DNA of 15,340 nucleotides from an uncultured Bacteroides sp. (GCA_958477465.1 CAUEFX010000079.1:1-15340); one strand, 5' to 3'; positions 6,176 to 13,908 are shown, counted from the stretch's first letter. The notes: a model not told the origin generated them from the sequence alone. Numbers and translations are program-made.

Positions 6176-7102
6176 CTCCTTTTTTGACGTGTTTTTTCTT
6201 TTCGGTGTTACTGCCAGAATCACTTTCTTGTTCGCATCGCTCATCGTTTTATTATCCAATGAATCGAGGTAGACATACGTCACTTTCTCGGAGGAATGTC
6301 CCATGCCCGTGCTGATGACCGAAACGGGGATTCCGTTCTCGCGTGCGGTGCTCGCCCATGTATGGCGGGCTACATACGAGGTCAGTCTCGGAGTTATTTT
6401 CAGCATCTCCGATATCTGCTGCAAATGCTTGTTGTAGAGCCGCAGGGCACTTTTGTATTGCTTGTATCCCTCTTCTCCCGTCGCAGTGAGTATGGGCAGC
6501 AGGAAAGCCGTATCCTTGCATCTGGGCGTGTAGCGCTTTATGATTTTGTCGGCACACTTCTCGATGGTGATATACAGTTGCTGATTCGTCTTCTGGCGAC
6601 GGTAAATCAGCATGTTATCGTGTATGTTGCTTTTGCGTAGATGTGCCAGGTCTACAAACGGGATTCCCTGCAGGTAGAAACTGAGCAGGAACAGGTCTCG
6701 GCTGAACTCCAATTGCGGGTACAGGCTAAAGTCGGCTTCCAGGAGCTGGGTGATGAGAGCCGGCTTTATCGCCCGCTTGACGGTGGTATCGCACCCCACG
6801 AAAACGTTCCTGAAGATCACCTTGGTGTTGAGTTTGGCCGATCCGGCAGCGACTGCCTGGTTGAAGATGGACCGCAGCATGCGCATGTAGAGAGATACCG
6901 TGTTGTCGTACAGCCCCCTTTGGAAGAGGTGCTGCTCGAAGTTTTTTATGAGCTCCGGAGTGATCTCCTTGAATTGCATGTCGGAAGTGCCCGTGAACGA
7001 TAGCAACCGGCGGATGGCACTTCGATAACTGTCGGCAGTGCTGTATCTGCCGGATGATTGCGCTTGATAAATCAATGACTCTGTGAAGGTTTTAATTTTC
7101 AT
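6161..7102 (-). CDS. Tyrosine site-specific recombinase, probable invertase of the adjacent promoter switch
   Basis: The 313-residue protein has an N-terminal SAM-like core-binding domain (about 1-105) and a C-terminal catalytic domain (about 110-300). Visible catalytic positions are the beta-hairpin Lys171 (YRRQK), Arg246 in SYVARHTWA, His269 in GMGHSS and the nucleophile Tyr278 (nine residues after His269, in TYVYLD). The first histidine of the HxxR motif is replaced by Tyr243, common in Bacteroides enzymes. The position where Arg I is normally found (before Gly in FYxRG) reads Gln145 in SFYLQGIPFVDLAHL. Its gene ends inside the right inverted repeat of the switch, and such gene-switch adjacency is typical of Bacteroides Tsr recombinases that flip local promoters. 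The promoter was not found; the upstream gap is repeat-rich. In the present orientation the switch promoter is antisense to this gene. Confidence 0.93.
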   Translation of the reverse strand: MKIKTFTESLIYQAQSSGRYSTADSYRSAIRRLLSFTGTSDMQFKEITPELIKNFEQHLFQRGLYDNTVSLYMRMLRSIFNQAVAAGSAKLNTKVIFRNVFVGCDTTVKRAIKPALITQLLEADFSLYPQLEFSRDLFLLSFYLQGIPFVDLAHLRKSNIHDNMLIYRRQKTNQQLYITIEKCADKIIKRYTPRCKDTAFLLPILTATGEEGYKQYKSALRLYNKHLQQISEMLKITPRLTSYVARHTWASTARENGIPVSVISTGMGHSSEKVTYVYLDSLDNKTMSDANKKVILAVTPKRKNTSKKESITY

Positions 7103-7340
7103 TTTTGGTCTTTTTTTTAATTTGTTTCAGTAAACAAATCGAGTGTATAAAATGATTTTAGTGAGTAGAATAACGAGTCGGTAAAGGTATGGTAAAAAAA
7201 AGAACACTTTACCATGATTTCTCTATGATTTTATCTTGAAAGACAGAATATAAGTTAAGAAACGATTCTGAATCTTTATAAATATCTTTTTTGCTCGATT
7301 TTTGGGTTGTGTCTTGAGCGATTTTTCTGATTTAGGGGAA

Positions 7341-7406
7341 TTTACCTCAGGTTATCGGGGATTTTGTTTTAGGCTATCGGGATATTTCTTTTAGGCTATC
7401 GGAGGG
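7341..7406. repeat. Three tandem copies of a 22-bp unit
   Basis: Units at 7341-7362, 7363-7384 and 7385-7406 share the form TTTnnTTTAGGCTATCGGGnn; the first has CCTCAGGTTATCGGGG. A lone diverged relative (TTTCAAGTTATCGAATGG) appears near 7580. Confidence 0.7.
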
Positions 7407-7423
7407 GGAAGAAGTGTTTTTTT

Positions 7424-7552
7424 TGTGAAAGGGGGAGGGAGTTGGTGAAAGGGAGCTGGTGGAAGGGTTTGTAAATGGTGGAAGGGCTTGTAAATAGTGA
7501 AAGGGTTTGTAATTGGTGAAAAAGTCTGTATATGGTGGACGAAGCTGTAATT
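7424..7552. repeat. G-rich tandem array of 19-bp units
   Basis: Five regular 19-bp units lie at 7458-7476, 7477-7495, 7496-7514, 7515-7533 and 7534-7552, with consensus GGTGGAAGGGTTTGTAAAT. Two shortened G-rich units precede them (7424-7440, 7441-7457). The strand is strongly purine-rich and G-rich, in contrast to the AT-rich surroundings. Confidence 0.85.
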
Positions 7553-7699
7553 CGGGTGATCTTGGTCTTCGGGAATTTATTTCAAGTTATCGAATGGTGG
7601 ATTTAGAGACAGTTTCCGATAAAAGAATCTGTAATTAGGGTGACGGGTAATGGTATTTGCTGTTTTTTCGCAGCGATTATTCATTTTAATAAAGAATTT

Positions 7700-8308
7700 A
7701 TGGTAATAGCTTATTTGAGAGTAAGTACGGAAAAACAGTTTTTGGCCAATCAGAAAGAAGAGATATTGAGATTTGCCGAGAAAAACGGGCTGAGTATTGA
7801 CAAGTGGTACACCGAGACCGTGAGTGGAAGTGTAAGCACGAAAGAACGGAAACTGGCACCGTTGCTGAAACAGATGAAACCGGGAGATACCCTCATCGTA
7901 ACGGAAATATCGAGGCTGAGCAGGACGCTGCTGGAGATTATGACGATTCTGAATTCGTGCATCAAGAAGCAGGTGATACTGTATAGCACGAAGGAGGGAT
8001 ACGTGTTTCAGAACGATATAAACAGCAAAGTGCTGGGATTCGCATTCGGGCTGATGGCGGAGATAGAACGGAATCTGATATCAATGCGCACCAAAGAGGC
8101 GTTGGCACGGCGGAAACAGGAGGGGGTACTCTTGGGGAGACGGAAAGGGGATAATCCGAAGTTGCAACTGCTACACGAAAACAGGAGGTATATACTGAAG
8201 CAGGCGCGGAACGGCGCCAAACACGCGAAGCTGGCACGCGAATTCGGGGTGTCTCGGACTACCATGTTCCGGTTCTTGAAGGCCGAAGGGATGACGGCAA
8301 CGGCATGA
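7700..8308 (+). CDS. Serine recombinase of the resolvase/invertase family, Mpi-like
   Basis: I place the start at ATG 7700, giving 202 residues beginning MVIAYLRVSTEKQ, because the resolvase fold begins at that beta strand; an in-frame ATG at 7640 would add 20 residues unlike the family. The nucleophile is Ser9, with Arg7, and the conserved pair Arg72 and Arg75 lies in TEISRLSR. The long helix region (about 100-135) includes AEIERNLISMRTKEAL, and a C-terminal helix-turn-helix lies at about 176-195 (KLAREFGVSRTTMFRFLK). Size and sequence resemble, from memory, Mpi of Bacteroides fragilis, which inverts many capsule promoters at distant sites. It is divergent from the tyrosine recombinase and followed by a strong terminator. 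No inverted repeats flanking this gene itself were seen, so its targets are probably elsewhere on the chromosome. Confidence 0.93.
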   Translation: MVIAYLRVSTEKQFLANQKEEILRFAEKNGLSIDKWYTETVSGSVSTKERKLAPLLKQMKPGDTLIVTEISRLSRTLLEIMTILNSCIKKQVILYSTKEGYVFQNDINSKVLGFAFGLMAEIERNLISMRTKEALARRKQEGVLLGRRKGDNPKLQLLHENRRYILKQARNGAKHAKLAREFGVSRTTMFRFLKAEGMTATA

Positions 8309-8315
8309 ATCTTGA

Positions 8316-8360
8316 AAAGAGCCGTATCATCACTCAAAACAGAGTTTGATACGGCTCTTT
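8316..8360. terminator. Shared bidirectional terminator
   Basis: AAAGAGCCGTATCA (8316-8329) and TGATACGGCTCTTT (8347-8360) form a perfect 14-bp stem with a 17-base loop. It has T-rich sequence after it to the right and, on the other strand, an equivalent T run to the left. It lies between the stops of two converging genes, the serine recombinase and the HdeD-like gene. Confidence 0.9.
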
Positions 8361-8363
8361 CTC

Positions 8364-8921
8364 TTATCTTTTATGCAGATTCTTAAGTTCGAATGCGAGC
8401 ATGAATCTGAAGAGGCCGATAATAAGGAAGGTGAATGAAATCATATAGACCGCATACAAGGCACCTACTGCCGGTTGCCACAAGATAAGCAACGAACAGA
8501 GAATGGCAAGAATGCCGAAAGCTGTATACCATCCCCAATCGCGGGTGCCATACCGCTTGAGGTCCATTGAATAGCCGGTGGCGGAGAAACCGCGGAACAT
8601 AAGCCAGAAGGCAATGAGGAACGGGATGATTTCCATGCTGACCATCGGGTAGGCTACCAGGTAAATGCCGATGATGAGGTCGACAATACCGCCGGCAAGA
8701 TACCAGCCCCAACTGGATATATGCTTGTTGCTTATTGCAAAAAGAATTTCAAGAATACCACTGATCAGCATAGAGATGCTGAAGATGATACTCAAGGCCA
8801 CGTAACTGCTCAACGGTGCAAACATTAGACATAGGGATACACCGATATACAATATGCCTAAAATGAGGGATACCCACCAGTTTTTGACTGAGCGTTCGAT
8901 CCCATCGAATACTGTTTTCAT
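8364..8921 (-). CDS. HdeD-family (DUF308) membrane protein
   Basis: The 185-residue protein has six predicted transmembrane segments in three pairs: about 15-35, 40-62, 71-91, 96-112, 130-148 and 152-176. The repeated two-helix layout with WGWYLAGGIVDLIIGIYL and WGWYTAFGILAILCSLLIL is typical of the HdeD/DUF308 family. E. coli HdeD is linked to acid resistance; in Bacteroides no role is established to my knowledge. Short basic ends face the cytoplasm. It stands alone on the minus strand, ending 4 bases from the shared terminator and starting 114 bases from the tpx stop, with AT-rich direct repeats in that gap. A stress role is only inferred from the family name and from its peroxidase neighbour. 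Confidence 0.85.
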   Translation of the reverse strand: MKTVFDGIERSVKNWWVSLILGILYIGVSLCLMFAPLSSYVALSIIFSISMLISGILEILFAISNKHISSWGWYLAGGIVDLIIGIYLVAYPMVSMEIIPFLIAFWLMFRGFSATGYSMDLKRYGTRDWGWYTAFGILAILCSLLILWQPAVGALYAVYMISFTFLIIGLFRFMLAFELKNLHKR

Positions 8922-8953
8922 ATTAATATTGTTTTGTGAATTGATACTGTGAT

Positions 8954-9024
8954 TTCGCTATTTTACAAATTAGCATTTTACAATTAGTATATTATAAATT
9001 TAGTACTTCGCTATTTTACAAATT
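8954..9024. repeat. Direct repeat of 18 bp in AT-rich gap between tpx and hdeD-like gene
   Basis: TTCGCTATTTTACAAATT occurs exactly at 8954-8971 and 9007-9024, with diverged relatives between them (AGCATTTTACAATTAG and TATAAATTTAGTA). It lies in the leftward intergenic region, so it may be a 3' or 5' untranslated element. No clear promoter was found. Confidence 0.7.
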
Positions 9025-9035
9025 TGCTATTCTTA

Positions 9036-9539
9036 CTATTCTTGCAAGACTGCCAGTGCCTTATCATAATCCGGTTCATGGGTAATCTCCGGCACGAGCT
9101 CCGTATAAGCTACCCTGCCGTCTTTGCCGATCACCACTACCGAACGCGCCAACAGACCGGCAAGCGGACCATCAGCCATACGTACGCCGTAACTTTCATC
9201 GAAATCCGAATAGCGGAAATCAGACAATGGAATCACATTCTCGATGCCTTCTGTGGTGCAAAAACGGGCATGTGCAAATGGGAGGTCTTTGGATATGGCC
9301 AGTACCACCGTATCTTTCAATCCGGCTGCCAGCTTATTGAACTTGCGTACCGAAGTAGCACATACGTCTGTGTCGAGACTCGGGAAAATATTAAGAACCA
9401 CATTCTTACCCTTCAGATCTTTCAGAGAGAAAGAAGACAAATCTGTTTTCACCAGTTCAAAATCCGGAGCTACTTTTCCTGTTTGTATGAATTCACCGAT
9501 CAGTTTCACCGGTTGTCCTTTAAAATTTGTTGTTGCCAT
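9036..9539 (-). CDS. tpx: Thiol peroxidase (Tpx, atypical 2-Cys peroxiredoxin)
   Basis: The 167-residue protein matches the usual Tpx length. The peroxidatic site PSLDTDVC places the catalytic cysteine at Cys60 with Thr57 and Pro53, and the resolving cysteine is Cys94 in ARFCTTEGI, the 34-residue spacing typical of Tpx (Cys61/Cys95 in E. coli). LLARSVVVIGKDG (129-141) carries the conserved active-site arginine. The family reduces hydrogen peroxide and organic hydroperoxides with electrons from thioredoxin. No signal peptide is visible, so a cytoplasmic or soluble location is expected. It appears monocistronic, with about 244 bases to the DedA gene upstream. A paired AGAGAATCCGGA motif sits in that upstream gap and might bind a regulator, though this is not shown. 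Confidence 0.95.
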   Translation of the reverse strand: MATTNFKGQPVKLIGEFIQTGKVAPDFELVKTDLSSFSLKDLKGKNVVLNIFPSLDTDVCATSVRKFNKLAAGLKDTVVLAISKDLPFAHARFCTTEGIENVIPLSDFRYSDFDESYGVRMADGPLAGLLARSVVVIGKDGRVAYTELVPEITHEPDYDKALAVLQE

Positions 9540-9591
9540 AATGATGTTTATTAATGGTTTATTTTTTTATTAGTTGATATTTTACTCATTA

Positions 9592-9622
9592 AGAGAATCC
9601 GGAATTTCTGAGAGAATCCGGA
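9592..9622. repeat. Paired AGAGAATCCGGA motif upstream of tpx
   Basis: A 12-bp sequence occurs at 9592-9603 and 9611-9622, a 19-bp period, about 55-80 bases upstream of the tpx start. It could be an operator or a two-copy tandem duplication; the sequence alone does not decide. Confidence 0.5.
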
Positions 9623-9717
9623 TTTACATCTGTTTGAATATACAACAATTGAAATTCGCATAGGGTTCACAGAATAGATAGGCGCATGGCGAAATATCTG
9701 AAACATAACCAAACAAA

Positions 9718-9754
9718 CCACCCCTGTTACAAATAGCTGCTGTAACAGAGGTGG
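9718..9754 (-). terminator. Terminator after the DedA gene
   Basis: CCACCCCTGTTACA (9718-9731) pairs with TGTAACAGAGGTGG (9741-9754), one internal mismatch, with a 9-base loop. On the minus strand it is followed by GGTTTGTTTGG. It lies 30 bases past the DedA stop and probably ends the glnS-TPR-DedA transcript. Confidence 0.8.
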
Positions 9755-9783
9755 CTTGGTGCGAACAGATAAGTTTTCTGAAA

Positions 9784-10425
9784 TTATTTACCTTTCTTCA
9801 TTCCCTTATAGACAAGGAAACCTACAATGAATACGCCTACGGCAATAAAGAAATAGCCAAGCTCGTGGCTGTATTCGGTTACGCGTTTCAATAGCTGCTC
9901 TTCGCTTTCGATGCCCGGAACGGATGCCAGATTGTATCCGATGGCAGCGAGAATCGTATTCCATACGCCGGCACCGAGAGTGGTATACAGCAGGAAAGTA
10001 CCGAGTTTCATACGCGCCAGTCCAGCAGGAATGGAGATCAGCTGGCGTACGGCAGGAATGAGACGACCGATGAAAGTGGAAAGGGCTCCGTGCTTGTCGA
10101 AGTATGCTTCGGCATGTTGCACTTTGGCTTCATCGATCAGGCATATATGACCTAAACGGCTGTTGGCAAACTTGTAGATAATGGGGCGTCCCAGCCAGTA
10201 GGCCAGATAATAGTTGATGATTGCTCCGATATTCGCACCGATAGTAGCAAACAATACGACGAGATAAACGTTCATCTCATCGTTTACAGCTGCTTTGTAG
10301 GCGGCAGGAGGCACGACTACTTCGGATGGAAAAGGAATAAAGGAACTTTCGATGGCCATTAACAAAGTAATAGTCCAGTAGTTAAGGTGATCGAGACACC
10401 ATTGAATAAAGGCTACAGATTCCAT
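9784..10425 (-). CDS. DedA/VTT-family membrane protein
   Basis: The 213-residue integral membrane protein shows the DedA hallmarks: ESSFIPFPSE (26-35) with the conserved acidic residue Glu35, a GANIGAIINYYLAYWLGR segment (63-80), and FDKHGALSTFIGRLIPAVRQL (109-129), whose Arg121 and Arg127 keep the six-residue spacing of the essential arginines in E. coli YqjA. A final helix at about 189-207 ends in a basic tail. DedA proteins are linked to membrane homeostasis, and some members help recycle undecaprenyl phosphate or scramble phospholipids. The precise substrate here is unknown. It lies 83 bases downstream of the TPR gene on the same strand with no terminator between, so it is likely the last gene of a glnS-TPR-dedA operon. 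Confidence 0.93.
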   Translation of the reverse strand: MESVAFIQWCLDHLNYWTITLLMAIESSFIPFPSEVVVPPAAYKAAVNDEMNVYLVVLFATIGANIGAIINYYLAYWLGRPIIYKFANSRLGHICLIDEAKVQHAEAYFDKHGALSTFIGRLIPAVRQLISIPAGLARMKLGTFLLYTTLGAGVWNTILAAIGYNLASVPGIESEEQLLKRVTEYSHELGYFFIAVGVFIVGFLVYKGMKKGK

Positions 10426-10508
10426 TTGTTCTCTATTAATATTGGGGTTTAACTATTTCTCATTGTCATCAGAAGATTCATTATCATATTGGTTTTTATT
10501 TTTCTTTG

Positions 10509-11990
10509 TCATTTTTTTCCGTCATCATCTCCGTTTTCATTATCATTACCATCATCATATTCTTCTTTACTGAAATCAGCGATGTTCTGTATCAATTTGT
10601 TGATTATATCTTTATCATTTATAGGAAGAGTATGACAACCAAGGGCTTCTCGAATATTGTCTGCGGTGAGAGGCTTATTCATCAACTGATTGTATTTGTG
10701 AAATCCTTCAGCGTCTTGCTGTATCAGGTTTATAAAAGTCAGATAGGATTTGATAACCGGAAATTCCGGGTCCAACCTTTGGGCTTCTTCGAAACAGGTA
10801 CGTGCATCGTCCATCATATCGGAATTGATATAGTAACAGCCGATTTGCATCCATGTATCTGCTGTAGGAGCATATCGTATGGCGGCATCCCAACACTCTT
10901 TTGCTTTATTGTATTTTTGTTCTTGATGATAGAAAAGACCTTCCTTTAGATAGAAATCTACGTTTTCGGGTATTTCTTTCTTCGCTATTTCGAATACCTG
11001 ATGAGCTTCTTCATACCTACCCAGTTGGAAAAGACTGGTTGCTTTATAACTGTATAAATCTGTCAGGATAGGAGAACTCTCGTATTCGATGGTATTTAAA
11101 GCCTGGTCGTAGCTTTGAAGGGCCTGTTCCCAGTTCTCCAAATCTGCATAAGCCAATCCGATAAACATATAAAGGAATTCGGGAGGGGTATCTGCACATT
11201 TGAGCGCCCACTGATACTCTATAATTGCTTTCTCCGGATTGCCTAAACCGAAAAAGGCATGAGCTTTCAAAAGGTGAGGTTCTCCGAGATTCTCATCAAT
11301 GGCTATGGCAAAATCACTGGCTTCAATGACTTTATCCAATTTCAACTGTTTGAAATAGAATTGGGCCAGGTGAAGCCAATTGGATAGGTCATAAGGATTC
11401 TTGTCTATCAATTTGTCATAGAGATGGAGCGCTTGCTCGTCCTGATGGGTTTTCTGGAGACAATCGGTTATGACCTCCATAAACGATTCGTCTTCTTGAT
11501 AGTTCTCTATGCTGGGCGTAAGCCATTGCAGCGCCTTTTCGTATTTATGCATGTTCATGTAGAGACAAGATACATCGAGTATAATGTCTAACGATTCCTT
11601 GTATTCAATCGATTCGAGCAGCTTTTCCGCTTCATCCGGATTGTCTTCGGACAGCGCAATTTGGGCTTTCAGTATTTTTATATCCGTCGGGTCGGCGTAG
11701 GCTATACTGTCGGCTATGCTCTTGGCCTTGGAGTACTCCATGGTAAATATATACAGATAAGCCTGTTCCATCATAAGGTTGGTATTTCCCGGATGAAGCT
11801 TCAGGCCGTAGTCGATTACTTCCTGTGCTTTGTCAAAACTCCTTTCGTTGATATACAAGCTAGCGATATCTGCGAGTTGGTCTCCGTCCAGATAAAGTGA
11901 TCTGTTCTCTTCTCTCGCCGCTTCATAGTCGGCAATGAGTTTTTCTAATTTCTGATCTTTGTCAGACGGTAAATCATTTTTTTCTACCAT
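10509..11990 (-). CDS. Tetratricopeptide repeat protein with acidic tail
   Basis: The 493-residue soluble protein consists almost wholly of TPR helix pairs from about residue 38 to 450, for example SFDKAQEVIDYGLKLHPGN, KYEKALQWLTPSIENY, NPEKAIIEYQWALKCAD, NWEQALQSYDQALNTIE, RYEEAHQVFEIAKKEIPEN and KYNKAKECWDAAIRYAPTAD. It lacks a signal peptide and transmembrane helices and ends in an acidic tail rich in D, E and N (about 473-491). TPR proteins act as scaffolds for protein partners; no specific partner can be named. It follows glnS by about 98 bases on the same strand, and the gap contains an imperfect inverted repeat but no recognised promoter, so co-transcription with glnS is plausible. Confidence 0.9.
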   Translation of the reverse strand: MVEKNDLPSDKDQKLEKLIADYEAAREENRSLYLDGDQLADIASLYINERSFDKAQEVIDYGLKLHPGNTNLMMEQAYLYIFTMEYSKAKSIADSIAYADPTDIKILKAQIALSEDNPDEAEKLLESIEYKESLDIILDVSCLYMNMHKYEKALQWLTPSIENYQEDESFMEVITDCLQKTHQDEQALHLYDKLIDKNPYDLSNWLHLAQFYFKQLKLDKVIEASDFAIAIDENLGEPHLLKAHAFFGLGNPEKAIIEYQWALKCADTPPEFLYMFIGLAYADLENWEQALQSYDQALNTIEYESSPILTDLYSYKATSLFQLGRYEEAHQVFEIAKKEIPENVDFYLKEGLFYHQEQKYNKAKECWDAAIRYAPTADTWMQIGCYYINSDMMDDARTCFEEAQRLDPEFPVIKSYLTFINLIQQDAEGFHKYNQLMNKPLTADNIREALGCHTLPINDKDIINKLIQNIADFSKEEYDDGNDNENGDDDGKK

Positions 11991-11996
11991 GTTTTT

Positions 11997-12091
11997 TAGT
12001 GATTATTGATTATTGATAAGTGAATAGTGATAAGTAAGCTGCGATATATGTTACATAACACTAATCACCAATCACTTATCACCTATCACTA
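11997..12091. repeat. Imperfect inverted repeat between glnS and the TPR gene
   Basis: The left arm (11997-12037, built from TAGTGATTATTGAT and AAGTGAATAGTGATAAGTAA) is largely complementary to the right arm (12051-12091, ATCACCAATCACTTATCACC and so on), with several mismatches. The right arm ends on the glnS stop codon. As RNA it could form a long AT-rich hairpin. It lacks a strong GC stem and clear T tract, so I call it a processing or stability element rather than a terminator. Confidence 0.55.
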
Positions 12092-13831
12092 TTTATTGAT
12101 TTTTCCCCAAGTATCTTTCAGCCCTACGGTGCGGTTGAATACCAGCTTGTCGGGCGTGGAGTCTTTGTCTATGTTGAAATAGCCGATTCGCTGGAATTGC
12201 AGATAAGAGAGCGCAGGCAGGGTGGCTACGAATTTCTCGACGTAGCAACGGTTGAGTATCTGCAGCGAGTCGGGATTGATAATCTCTTTCATTGCTTCCA
12301 GGGCTTCGCAGTTTTTGGCTTCGCGGATAGCAGCCAGTTCGTCGCGTGGATTTTCTACTTTCCAAAGACGGTCGTAAAGACGTACTTCGGCAGGCAGGCA
12401 GTGGGCACAACTGAGCCAGTGCAACGTGCCTTTCACCTTGCGGTTGGCATCGGGCATGCCGCTTCGGGTATGCGGATCGTATTCGCAGTACACTTCGGTT
12501 ACCGTTCCGTTCTCATCTTTCTTGCAGCCTGTACACTTCACGATATAGGCGTTTTTGAGACGTACCTCCTGGCCCGGAGTCATCCGGAAATATTTCTTCG
12601 GAGCATCTTCCATAAAGTCTTCGCGCTCTATCCACAGCTCGCGGCTGAATTCGATGGTATGGCTTCCGGCTTGCGGATCTTCGGGGTTGTTGATGGCTTC
12701 CAGCTCTTCCACTTGTCCTTCGGGGTAATTGGTGATTACCAGTTTTACCGGATTCAGTACGGCGGAAACACGGGTTGCACGGATATTCAGATCTTCGCGA
12801 ACGGCGCTTTCCAGCAATGCGAACTCGTTGAGTGCGTCGTAGGTGGTATATCCTATCTTGTCGATGAACTTACGGATGGACTCCGGAGAGTATCCGCGAC
12901 GGCGGAATCCGCAGATGGTAGGCATACGGGGATCGTCCCAGCCGTTCACCAGTCCTTCTTTCACGAGGGTGAGCAGATTGCGCTTGCTCATCAGGGTGTA
13001 ACTGAGGTTCAGCTTGTTGAACTCGTACTGGCGGGGGCGGTTGTCGTTCAGGTCTTCGCCTTCTTTGAGCCAGTCGATAAACAGGTCGTAGAGTGGGCGG
13101 TGTACGACGAACTCCAGCGTGCAGAGCGAATGGGTGACACCTTCGAAGAAGTCGCTTTGTCCGTGGGCAAAGTCATACATCGGGTAGGCTTTCCAGGTGG
13201 TTCCGGTACGGTGGTGAGGATGTTTCACCACGCGGTAGATGATCGGATCGCGGAAGTGCATGTTCGGGTTTGCCATGTCGATTTTGGCACGGAGCACCAT
13301 GGCACCCTCTTCAATCTCTCCGCTGTTCATCTTCTGGAACAGGGCAAGGCTCTCCTCGATAGGACGGTTGCGATAAGGACTCTCGGTTCCGGGCTGGGTG
13401 GGAGTCCCTTTTTGGGCAGCGATCTGCTCGGAAGTCTGCTCGTCGATGTAGGCTTTTCCTTCTTGAATCAGCCGTATGGCAAAGTCCCAGAGCTGCTGGA
13501 AATAATCGGAGGCATAATATACGTTTCCCCACTCGAAGCCTAACCATTTGATGTCTTCTTCGATGGCTTCCACGTATTCTACGTCTTCTTTGGTCGGGTT
13601 GGTATCATCGAAACGGAGGTTGCATACGCCACCGTAACGGGCTGCCATACCGAAGTCGAGGCAAATAGCCTTGGCGTGGCCGATATGAAGATAGCCGTTC
13701 GGTTCGGGCGGGAAACGCGTCTGTACCCGTCCTCCGTTTTTACCTTCTTTTAAATCCTTTTCTACAATCTGCTCTATAAAGTTGAGGCTTTTCTTTTCGC
13801 CTGTAACCTCTTCGTCCTTAATATCTGTCAT
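12089..13831 (-). CDS. glnS: Glutaminyl-tRNA synthetase
   Basis: The 580-residue class I synthetase charges tRNA-Gln with glutamine in the cytoplasm. The HIGH signature is exact (GYLHIGHAKA, His49-His52) and the KMSKS-equivalent is LMSKR (280-284), as in E. coli GlnRS (VMSKR). Other family blocks include TRFPPEPNGYLH, RFDDTNP, DPIIYRV, AYPMYDFAH and the anticodon-binding beta-barrel half (about 350-575). The length is slightly above that of E. coli GlnRS (554), due mainly to the N-terminus and a cysteine-containing insert with CTGCKKDENG near 455. The start at 13831 gives a short lysine-rich leader before the conserved core. A TACATTTG promoter match sits about 70 bases upstream. Very confident. 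Confidence 0.98.
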   Translation of the reverse strand: MTDIKDEEVTGEKKSLNFIEQIVEKDLKEGKNGGRVQTRFPPEPNGYLHIGHAKAICLDFGMAARYGGVCNLRFDDTNPTKEDVEYVEAIEEDIKWLGFEWGNVYYASDYFQQLWDFAIRLIQEGKAYIDEQTSEQIAAQKGTPTQPGTESPYRNRPIEESLALFQKMNSGEIEEGAMVLRAKIDMANPNMHFRDPIIYRVVKHPHHRTGTTWKAYPMYDFAHGQSDFFEGVTHSLCTLEFVVHRPLYDLFIDWLKEGEDLNDNRPRQYEFNKLNLSYTLMSKRNLLTLVKEGLVNGWDDPRMPTICGFRRRGYSPESIRKFIDKIGYTTYDALNEFALLESAVREDLNIRATRVSAVLNPVKLVITNYPEGQVEELEAINNPEDPQAGSHTIEFSRELWIEREDFMEDAPKKYFRMTPGQEVRLKNAYIVKCTGCKKDENGTVTEVYCEYDPHTRSGMPDANRKVKGTLHWLSCAHCLPAEVRLYDRLWKVENPRDELAAIREAKNCEALEAMKEIINPDSLQILNRCYVEKFVATLPALSYLQFQRIGYFNIDKDSTPDKLVFNRTVGLKDTWGKINK

Positions 13832-13900
13832 AGCGCTTAATTTAGTTATGAGTTACGAGAGTTGAAAACTGCTGAAGATGACTCGCAGCCAAATATGCTG

Positions 13901-13908
13901 CAAATGTA
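13901..13908 (-). promoter_or_regulatory. Probable glnS promoter -7 element
   Basis: CAAATGTA on the plus strand reads TACATTTG on the minus strand, an exact TAnnTTTG match, placing transcription start near 13895 and leaving a leader of about 64 bases before the glnS ATG. No good -33 TTTG is seen at the expected distance, which lowers certainty. Confidence 0.55.

Larger units (their letters stand above)
7103..7699. other. 597-bp gap between divergent recombinases
   Basis: No credible gene is present. Next to the tyrosine recombinase the gap holds an AT-rich stretch with a small hairpin, ATGGTAAA (7189-7196) against TTTACCAT (7208-7215), which could be an operator. Two unrelated tandem repeat arrays follow (7341-7406 and 7424-7552). 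I found no clean TAnnTTTG promoter for either divergent recombinase gene, so their control is unresolved. Confidence 0.6.

Noticed and set aside
311..7552. Possible CRISPR arrays at 311-417 and 7424-7552
   Set aside because: Units are 17-19 bp, directly adjacent with no unique spacers, degenerate, and no cas genes are present.
7640..7699. Upstream start for the serine recombinase
   Set aside because: The extra 20 residues (MTGNGICC...) precede the beta strand where family members begin and show no family similarity.
12197..13543. A 448-codon open frame on the plus strand
   Set aside because: It is antisense to glnS, whose HIGH and MSKR motifs are certain; the product has no recognisable family pattern and reflects codon bias of the opposite strand.
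3012..13831. tRNA, rRNA or riboswitch elements
   Set aside because: I looked for cloverleaf ends, GGTTCGAATC-like T arms and known riboswitch cores in the gaps and saw none I could support.
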